The notes under the pieces are model-generated. The model was not told where the DNA came from and searched no databases. It saw only the letters and a program-made list of their open reading frames with translations. A stretch of DNA of 5,047 nt from an uncultured Geobacteraceae bacterium. Its GTDB lineage: Bacteria > Desulfobacterota > Desulfuromonadia > Geobacterales > Pseudopelobacteraceae. This document shows positions 1 to 5,047 of this stretch, piece after piece. Within the stretch, counting starts at the first letter, position 1. Each line of letters opens with the position of its first letter. A program made the translations under genes and the position numbers. The DNA is taken from assembly GCA_903879825.1 (NCBI GenBank), contig CAIRND010000259.1, positions 1-5,047 of the forward strand, given 5' to 3'.

Positions 1-1986
1 ACTTACAAAAAAATAATCATCGCCGCAAGTTTAGCCCTTACCGTTGCCGCAGCCGCCTTTGCTGAAGAGCCGAAGCAAACTCCTGCTGCTGCTCCAGCCG
101 CTGCGACAGCTGCAGCACCTGCTGCTACACCGGGTGCCCCTGCTATTACAGCCGCTGGTGCCGTTACTCCTGCACCTGCAGTTGCTCCGCCATTGACGAA
201 AAAACGTGAACTGAAAGCCAATAAAGCCATCACTCTTTCCATGTTTGCCGTTATTATCGGCATCACTCTTGGCGTTGTTGTCTGGGCTGCACGCCAGACC
301 AAAACTGCCGCTGACTTCTACGCCGCCGGTGGTGGTATCACCGGAACTCAGAACGGTTGGGCAATAGCAGGTGACTATATGTCGGCTGCATCCTTCCTCG
401 GTATTTCCGGCCTGATTTCTCTGTACGGCTATGATGGGTTTATGTATTCGGTTGGTTGGCTCGTCGCTTACATCACTGTTCTGCTGATTGTTGCCGAGCC
501 GTGCCGTAATGCTGGTAAGTACACTTTGGGAGATATTCTCTCGTTCCGTACCGATCCTAAGCCAGTTCGTGCTGTCGCTGCTATCTCGACTGTTGCCGTA
601 TCTACCTTCTACCTGACTGCCCAGATGGTTGGCGCAGGCAAGCTGATGGCGCTATTGGTAGGCGTCCCTTACAAAACCGCTATCGTCGGCGTTGGTATCC
701 TGATGGTTGGTTACGTTGTTTTCGGCGGCATGACTGCTACCACCTGGGTTCAGATCATCAAGGCCGGCCTGCTGATGTCCGGTGCTGCCCTGCTTTCGAT
801 TCTGGTACTGGCTAAAGCCGGATTTAACCCGATCTACTTCTTTGATACCATCGTAAATAGCCCTGATATTCAGGACCACGTTTCCAAGATGGTGCTGAAA
901 GACGGTGTAGTTCTTAACGGAATTGATGCTGGTCAACGTTTCCTTGAGCCAGGTCTGTTCATGAAATCACCACTTGACCAGATCTCTCTCGGTATGGCCC
1001 TTGTTCTGGGTACTGCCGGTATGCCGCACATCCTGATGCGTTTTTTCACCGTTCCTACCGCACAGGCTGCCCGTAAATCAGTTATTATCGCTATGTTTAT
1101 CATCGGTGGTTTCTACGTCCTGACAACTCTACTTGGTTTTGGTGCTGCCGTAAACCTGACTCCACAGGGTATTATCTCTGTTGATCCGGGCGGGAACATG
1201 GCTACTCTGATGCTGGCACAGCAGTTAGGCGCTGATATTGCGCCAATCCTCGGCGATATATTTCTGGCCTTCCTCTGCTCAGTTGCTTTCGCCACAATCC
1301 TGGCTGTTGTATCCGGCCTGGTTCTGGCCGCTTCGGCTGCTATTGCACATGATATTTATGTTAACGTTATCAAAGACGGTCATGCTGATCAGCATGAGCA
1401 GGTCTTGGCTGCCCGCATCACCTCATTGGTAGTTGGTGTTGTCGGTATCGGCATTGGCCTCTTGGCTGAAAAAGCCAACGTTGCCCACCTGGTAGCTCTG
1501 GCATTCGCCGTAGCCTCCTCCGGTAACCTTCCGGTTGTCGTGCTGTCGCTGTTCTGGCGCAAGTTCAACACCGCCGGTGTTATCTCCGGCCTGGTTGTTG
1601 GTACCGTTGCCTCAATCGGCCTGGTTATGGTTTCTCCTAACATGACTTATCCGAAGCTGGTTGCTGCCGGTGCACAGAAAGTTATTGTCGCCATGGAGAA
1701 GAAACAGGCGGCGCTTCCTCCTGGTACTGCTCTCGCTGAAAAAGACGCCAAGGCACTAGCTAAAGCTCAGAAAGATGTATTAGGCAAAGACGGCAAATCA
1801 ATCATGGGCCTCAGCGAACCGATCCTGAAGCTGAAAAACCCGGGCCTTATCTCAATCCCGCTCGGTTTCATGGCTGCTATCCTGGGAGCACTGATGTTCC
1901 CCAACCGGCGTTCAGAAGAGATGTTCGACGAAGTGTATGTCCGTCAGAATACCGGCCTCGGCATGGCCAAAGCTATCGATCACTGA
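1..1986 (+). CDS. actP: Cation/acetate symporter ActP (sodium:solute symporter family), 5' end cut by window edge
   Basis: This inner-membrane permease takes up acetate (and probably other short monocarboxylates) together with a cation. The reading frame is open from base 1 and gives 661 residues. Residues 1-21 are a signal peptide (TYKK, hydrophobic core, AFA then EE), as in E. coli ActP, so the true ATG lies just outside the window and the TTG at 193 is internal. An Ala/Pro-rich stretch follows (about 26-64), then about 13 membrane helices. Blocks strongly resembling E. coli ActP are GDYMSAASFLGIS (124-136), TTWVQIIKA (247-255), GTAGMPHILMRFFTV (337-351) and the AFATILAVVSGL to AHDIY region (429-453). 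Residues 545-613 form a Lys/Ala-rich loop roughly 45 residues longer than my recollection of the E. coli protein. The C-terminus (VRQNTGLG) also matches the family. Arginine codons are 9 CGT, 3 CGC and 1 CGG, suggesting high expression. In many genomes a DUF485 gene lies directly upstream, but that region is outside the window. Confidence 0.95.
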   Translation, partial: TYKKIIIAASLALTVAAAAFAEEPKQTPAAAPAAATAAAPAATPGAPAITAAGAVTPAPAVAPPLTKKRELKANKAITLSMFAVIIGITLGVVVWAARQTKTAADFYAAGGGITGTQNGWAIAGDYMSAASFLGISGLISLYGYDGFMYSVGWLVAYITVLLIVAEPCRNAGKYTLGDILSFRTDPKPVRAVAAISTVAVSTFYLTAQMVGAGKLMALLVGVPYKTAIVGVGILMVGYVVFGGMTATTWVQIIKAGLLMSGAALLSILVLAKAGFNPIYFFDTIVNSPDIQDHVSKMVLKDGVVLNGIDAGQRFLEPGLFMKSPLDQISLGMALVLGTAGMPHILMRFFTVPTAQAARKSVIIAMFIIGGFYVLTTLLGFGAAVNLTPQGIISVDPGGNMATLMLAQQLGADIAPILGDIFLAFLCSVAFATILAVVSGLVLAASAAIAHDIYVNVIKDGHADQHEQVLAARITSLVVGVVGIGIGLLAEKANVAHLVALAFAVASSGNLPVVVLSLFWRKFNTAGVISGLVVGTVASIGLVMVSPNMTYPKLVAAGAQKVIVAMEKKQAALPPGTALAEKDAKALAKAQKDVLGKDGKSIMGLSEPILKLKNPGLISIPLGFMAAILGALMFPNRRSEEMFDEVYVRQNTGLGMAKAIDH

Positions 1987-2025
1987 TTGCTTTGAAACAC
2001 AGTGGATTGTTTGTGTTATAACAGT

Positions 2026-2053
2026 GGGGATGGCTTCGGCCATCCCCTTTTTT
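2026..2053 (+). terminator. Intrinsic terminator of actP
   Basis: A perfect 9-bp stem (GGGGATGGC with GCCATCCCC) closes on a TTCG loop, giving the very stable C-UUCG-G tetraloop in RNA. Six T residues follow immediately (2048-2053). It begins 39 bases after the actP stop codon and should end actP transcription before the antiporter gene. Confidence 0.93.
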
Positions 2054-2115
2054 AGTGACCAGTAACATCAAATTTGCAGGCACAATTTTTCTACGCAACA
2101 AAATGTATTCAGAAT

Positions 2116-2121
2116 TATACT
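2116..2121 (+). promoter_or_regulatory. Possible -10 box for the antiporter gene
   Basis: TATACT matches the sigma-70 -10 consensus at five of six positions. It lies in the AT-rich gap after the actP terminator, 23 bases before the chosen antiporter start. No convincing -35 element sits 16-18 bases upstream. TTGCAG at 2074-2079 is too far away, so this is only a candidate. A promoter somewhere in 2054-2130 is expected because the upstream terminator is strong. Confidence 0.28.
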
Positions 2122-2130
2122 TTTTAAAAT

Positions 2131-2136
2131 AAAGGA
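2131..2136 (+). promoter_or_regulatory. Ribosome binding site deciding the antiporter start
   Basis: AAAGGA stands 8 bases before the ATG at 2145. The in-frame ATG at 2136 overlaps this element and has only TTTTTAAAATAA-type sequence upstream, so 2145 is the better start. Confidence 0.75.
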
Positions 2137-2144
2137 TGGTATTT

Positions 2145-3386
2145 ATGGAGTCAGCAGCAATTCACTCAGCGAAAAACATTCTGCTGGTAATAGGTATTAT
2201 CCTTGGTGCCGGATCGTTCAGTGGCATTATTGCTTCAAAGTTCAAAGTACCGGATGTAGTTGTCTTCCTGCTTGTCGGGATTGGACTTGGACCGGAGATT
2301 GGAGGTCTGATTGATGTCAAGGCTGATTCGACTTTCAATCAACTGATCCTGATCTTCGGTTCTTGCTATATCTTGTTTGATGGTGGAGCCAGTCTGAGGT
2401 TGAAAGTACTTAAAGATGTGTGGATCACGATTGTGGTAATCGCTACAATCGGGGTTGTCATTACCGTTGCGATTACCGGTTTCGCCGCTCATAAGATACT
2501 GGGAATGCCTCTACTAACCTCATTGTTGTTCGGTGCGGTGATCGCATCTACTGATCCGGCGACTTTGGTGCCCGTTTTCAAACAAGTGAGGATTAAGGAT
2601 CGGGTGGCCCAAACAGTTATGAGTGAGTCGGCTTTTAATGACGCTATGGGTGCTATCGTCACTTTTGCCCTGTTGGGGGTTATTATGGGAACCGGAGGGG
2701 ACTTTTCAATAGGCAAAGCGTCCTTTGATCTGGTGAGCAATGCCGTGATCGGGGTACTTGTGGGTGGTGCTTTGGGCTATGCAGCCGCTTTTCTTATTGC
2801 CCATGAAAAATTTAGTTTCCTGCTTGAATATGCTCCATTGGTAACCCTGATGTCAGTGGCAGGCGCCTACATGAGTGCTGAGAACTTCCATGCAAGCGGC
2901 TTTATGGCTGTTTTTGTATTCGGGATAATTCTAGGTAACAAGGATGCTTTCGGCTTTGAGATGGAACACCAGGAAGCTGAAAAACTGGAAGATTTTATCC
3001 TGACCACTTCGCTGATTATGAGAATGTTTATTTTTATTTTGCTCGGAAGTCAGGTCAACTTTGCCATGATGGGAAAATATCTTTGGAGCGGCATTGCGTT
3101 AGTTGCTGTTTTAATGCTGATTGCTCGGCCTGTTACGGTTTTTTGCTGTGCTTTGCCCGATCGAAGGGCTAAATGGAGTTTAAACGAAATGCTGTTTATG
3201 TGTTGGACACGGGAAACCGGTGTAATCCCAGGTGCACTGGCAGGTATACTTATTGGGATGAAGGTGCCGGGTGCAGAGATTATTGCTTCTATTACCTTCA
3301 TCACCATCTTGATGACCATTATCATTCAGGCTACAACCACCCGTTGGCTCGCCGGAAAATTAGGTTTACTTGTAAATGTAGATTGA
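2145..3386 (+). CDS. CPA1-family Na+(K+)/H+ antiporter, membrane domain only
   Basis: This 413-residue inner-membrane exchanger is expected to swap cytoplasmic Na+ or K+ for external H+, serving pH and salt homeostasis. Nearly the whole chain is hydrophobic and fits 12-13 membrane helices with the Na_H_Exchanger fold. Visible family marks are FDGG (78-81), the TDP motif of the unwound helix (T136-D137-P138), ESAFNDAMG (161-169) with the Asn-Asp pair N165-D166 typical of electroneutral CPA1 exchangers, and arginines in late helices (R328 in IARP, R356). Where many relatives have LRGAV, this protein has TRETGVIPGALA (355-366). It stops after the last helix, with no TrkA-C or other cytoplasmic domain. 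The start at 2145 is chosen from AAAGGA spacing; 2136 would add MVF. It stands alone between a strong terminator and a converging unit. Arginine codons include AGG, AGA, CGA and CGG, unlike actP. Ion preference cannot be read from the sequence. Confidence 0.9.
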   Translation: MESAAIHSAKNILLVIGIILGAGSFSGIIASKFKVPDVVVFLLVGIGLGPEIGGLIDVKADSTFNQLILIFGSCYILFDGGASLRLKVLKDVWITIVVIATIGVVITVAITGFAAHKILGMPLLTSLLFGAVIASTDPATLVPVFKQVRIKDRVAQTVMSESAFNDAMGAIVTFALLGVIMGTGGDFSIGKASFDLVSNAVIGVLVGGALGYAAAFLIAHEKFSFLLEYAPLVTLMSVAGAYMSAENFHASGFMAVFVFGIILGNKDAFGFEMEHQEAEKLEDFILTTSLIMRMFIFILLGSQVNFAMMGKYLWSGIALVAVLMLIARPVTVFCCALPDRRAKWSLNEMLFMCWTRETGVIPGALAGILIGMKVPGAEIIASITFITILMTIIIQATTTRWLAGKLGLLVNVD

Positions 3387-3415
3387 AAATATAACGAAAT
3401 AAAAATAATCGTGAG

Positions 3416-3450
3416 AGGAGTGCATCCAACGTCCGTTAGATGCACTCTTT
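3416..3450 (+). terminator. Hairpin between converging genes, probable terminator
   Basis: GAGTGCATC (3418-3426) pairs perfectly with GATGCACTC (3439-3447). The stem can extend outward by G-T, A-T and G-T pairs to 3415-3417/3448-3450. Inside the 12-base loop, AAC (3428-3430) can also pair with GTT (3435-3437). It starts about 30 bases after the antiporter stop. The T tract is weak on the + strand (TTT then GACATCTTTA). On the - strand a T-rich run follows only after about ten bases. It could serve both the antiporter and the leftward DUF551 gene. Confidence 0.6.
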
Positions 3451-3483
3451 GACATCTTTACATATTCATGAAGATGAATGGGA

Positions 3484-3690
3484 TCATGGGTACTGCTTCG
3501 GTTTAGGAGGTAATGGCATCCAGTGTGTAAATATTGGCACCTGATCTTTATCTTTACTTATAGTGCAGGAAGTAATGCTCTCCATATTTCCGATACACGA
3601 ATTATCATCTCCAAAAAACGGATACGGGGTATAAAGGAGGATGCGCTCAGAATCATTGGGGAGTTGGTCCTTAGTGTCAATCCATCTCAT
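3484..3690 (-). CDS. Small DUF551 domain protein
   Basis: This is a complete 68-residue protein of unknown function. It matches the DUF551 pattern at both ends. The N-terminus has W3 with KDQLP (7-11), where the family has W-x-(3)-KDxLP, followed by a short strand ILLYT (17-21). The C-terminus has THWMPLPPKP (55-64), the family's THWMPLP hallmark. The middle, which varies in the family, contains two cysteines (C32, C42). There is no signal peptide or membrane segment, so it is probably cytoplasmic. The ATG is supported by AAAGGA six bases upstream. It lies 65 bases downstream of the chemoreceptor stop on the same strand with no clear terminator between, so co-transcription is possible. DUF551 genes are best known from phages, prophages and other accessory DNA, which makes this place somewhat unexpected. 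The family assignment is from recall of its motifs. Confidence 0.8.
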   Translation of the reverse strand: MRWIDTKDQLPNDSERILLYTPYPFFGDDNSCIGNMESITSCTISKDKDQVPIFTHWMPLPPKPKQYP

Positions 3691-3696
3691 ATATTT

Positions 3697-3702
3697 TCCT
3701 TT
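3697..3702 (-). promoter_or_regulatory. Ribosome binding site of the DUF551 gene
   Basis: Read on the - strand, AAAGGA is followed by AAATAT and then the ATG at 3690. The six-base spacing is near ideal and supports this small frame being translated rather than chance. Confidence 0.75.
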
Positions 3703-3755
3703 GAAAAGTTATTAGGAAACTTCTTAACGCTCACTGGTTACTGTAATGGCTTCTG

Positions 3756-5047
3756 TTATGCCAGCTTAAATTGTCCCACCAGTTGGTGCAGATTTTCGGC
3801 CAACCGTGCGAGAATGTTTGCTGCCGCGGCCGATTCCTGGGCTCCATGAGCAGATTGTTGTGCAATATCAGTTACCTGCAACATGGTCTTACTTATTTCT
3901 GAAGAGGTGGCGGTCTGCTGTTCCGCTGCAGTGGCAATTTGACTGATCTGGAGAGTTGTTGAACTGATTTGCTCAAGAATTTCTGACAAAGATTCTCCTG
4001 ACTTATTTGCTTCAACCGTGCCGTTTTCCACCTCACGGACACCATTATTCATTGTTGTAACCGCCTGTCTGGTTTCGTTCTGGATCGCCCTGACCATATC
4101 ACCGACCTCCTTAGTGGCCTCCGTAGTACGTGTCGCCAAGGCACGCACCTCATCCGCAACTACTGCAAAGCCACGCCCCTGATCACCGGCCCGAGCTGCT
4201 TCGATGGCGGCATTAAGGGCTAATAAATTAGTCTGATCGGCAATGTCCTGAATGGTACCAATTATGTCGTTGATACTGTCGGAACGTTGTTCCAATAAAG
4301 CAATAGACTGCGCTGCGCCGTTTACTCGGTCCGCAATTTTGTTCATTACCTGCAATGTTTGATTGACTACCTTCGAACCAACCTCGGCTGCTTCATTGGC
4401 ACGTTGGGCCCCTTCAGCTGCCAGCAGGCAGTTTCGAGCAATATCCTCAGATGTAGCGGACATTTCTTCGGCTGCGGTGGATGCGGTCATAGCCTGACCG
4501 GCAACTCTGTTTGCTCCGTTTGCTATTAGTTCTGCATTACTGTGGAGTTGCCCGGAAGATGCCGTCATTTCGGCAACATTCTGTGCGACACCTCCAATCG
4601 TATTGATAAGTTTTCCCAAAAAAAGGTTAAACCAATGGGCCGCTTCTGCAAATTCATCTTTTGAACCTTCATCAAGACGTTTTGTCAGATCACCTTCCCC
4701 TTGGGCAATATCCTTGAGCATTTCAACCTGTCGCCTTAAGGATGTTGTTACACGGACAGTGACAATAACCATTCCAAAAATAGATAAGGCTGCAACAACT
4801 AGTGAAATGGATAATATCAAAAACGACATCCGTTTAACCATTACGGTGACACTGGTCACCATTGTCTCCTGGCTACTAGCGGTCTCTTTTAATCGTTCTT
4901 CCCCTGCGCGCACCTCAGTAAATGTCGTTTCCCGAACCTGAGCCATTGTTTTGTTAACAAGCGCCGTACTGTCAAGAATCTTTTTTTGTGTTGATATGAT
5001 TCGCTCAATAACTTCTTCGGCTTTCTTCTGTGCCCCGGCGGCACTCT
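3756..5047 (-). CDS. Methyl-accepting chemotaxis protein, N-terminal part outside the window
   Basis: This is a transmembrane chemoreceptor that signals through CheW/CheA to the flagellar motor or another output. The frame is open to the right edge, so the 429 residues here are the C-terminal part, and the ATG at 4946 is internal. Residues 1-72 are a charged helical stretch, probably the end of the periplasmic sensor. Residues about 73-99 are a membrane helix (SFLILSISLVVAALSIFGMVI). Residues about 100-152 are HAMP, with LKDIAQGEGDLTKRLDEGSKDE. The rest is the long antiparallel signalling coiled coil. Its tip is unmistakable: DIADQTNLLALNAAIEAARAGDQGRGFAVVADEVRALA in short, at about 267-303. 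Candidate methylation sites are TAAEEMSAT (191-199) and TAAEQQTAT (372-380). The chain ends in FKLA, with no CheR-docking pentapeptide like NWETF. The pattern resembles the 40H class common in Geobacter-like bacteria, though heptads were not counted. The ligand cannot be inferred. Confidence 0.95.
   Translation of the reverse strand, partial: SAAGAQKKAEEVIERIISTQKKILDSTALVNKTMAQVRETTFTEVRAGEERLKETASSQETMVTSVTVMVKRMSFLILSISLVVAALSIFGMVIVTVRVTTSLRRQVEMLKDIAQGEGDLTKRLDEGSKDEFAEAAHWFNLFLGKLINTIGGVAQNVAEMTASSGQLHSNAELIANGANRVAGQAMTASTAAEEMSATSEDIARNCLLAAEGAQRANEAAEVGSKVVNQTLQVMNKIADRVNGAAQSIALLEQRSDSINDIIGTIQDIADQTNLLALNAAIEAARAGDQGRGFAVVADEVRALATRTTEATKEVGDMVRAIQNETRQAVTTMNNGVREVENGTVEANKSGESLSEILEQISSTTLQISQIATAAEQQTATSSEISKTMLQVTDIAQQSAHGAQESAAAANILARLAENLHQLVGQFKLA

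Noticed and set aside
79..192. GCT/GCA/CCT-rich stretch as a DNA repeat or CRISPR-like array
   Set aside because: It has no regular unit and keeps the reading frame of ActP; it is coding low complexity, not a repeat array.
3..302. Open frame of 99 codons on the - strand, Ala/Gly-rich
   Set aside because: It is the antisense shadow of the Ala/Pro-rich leader of ActP; low-complexity GC-rich repeats leave the opposite strand open by chance.
1996..2017. AACACA ... TGTGTT hairpin just upstream of the actP terminator
   Set aside because: Six AT-rich pairs around a ten-base loop are weak and common by chance; the following stem at 2026-2047 explains termination.
2074..2092. TTGCAGGCAC...TTTTTCT as a possible sigma-54 or sigma-70 promoter for the antiporter
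   Set aside because: The GG at 2079-2080 has no GC ten bases later, so the -24/-12 pattern fails, and no -10 box stands at a normal distance from TTGCAG.
3730..3746. Palindrome TTACTGTAA and a CAGTAACCAGTG motif (- strand) between the chemoreceptor and DUF551 genes, with a similar CCAGTAAC near 2059
   Set aside because: Too short and only two loose copies, so an operator or repeat family cannot be supported.
3523..3849. Open frame of 108 codons on the + strand crossing the DUF551 gene and the end of the chemoreceptor
   Set aside because: It overlaps two well-supported genes on the other strand, resembles no family I know, and is best explained as antisense to them.

Overview
The window looks like ordinary chromosome from a Gram-negative, probably respiratory bacterium. 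The best guess is a member of Desulfuromonadales (Geobacter, Pelobacter or Desulfuromonas type). That guess rests on the family mix (an ActP acetate symporter, a methyl-accepting chemotaxis protein resembling those abundant in that group), moderate GC and the general look of the proteins. It was not tested by any search.

Layout. (1) Positions 1-1986, + strand: the cation/acetate symporter ActP. It is open at the left edge and lacks only its first codon or codons, because a signal peptide is already readable from base 1. The TTG at 193 is not its start. (2) A textbook intrinsic terminator with a C-UUCG-G loop closes this gene at 2026-2053. (3) Positions 2145-3386, + strand: a complete CPA1-type Na+(or K+)/H+ antiporter with its own ribosome binding site. 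(4) A perfect 9-bp hairpin at about 3416-3450 lies between converging transcription units and is probably a shared terminator. (5) Positions 3484-3690, - strand: a complete 68-residue DUF551 protein with a good ribosome binding site. (6) Positions 3756-5047, - strand: the C-terminal 429 residues of a methyl-accepting chemotaxis protein (last transmembrane helix, HAMP, signalling domain). It runs off the right edge.

How the genes relate. ActP imports acetate with a cation, and a Na+/H+ antiporter could help maintain the cation gradient, so adjacency of the two is functionally sensible. The strong terminator between them and their opposite arginine codon usage argue against one operon. The chemoreceptor and the DUF551 gene form a separate leftward unit. 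No mobile element, CRISPR array, tRNA, rRNA or riboswitch was seen. No convincing new system was found. The least expected items are the DUF551 gene next to a chemoreceptor, the long Ala/Pro leader and long lysine-rich loop of ActP, and the RETG motif of the antiporter.
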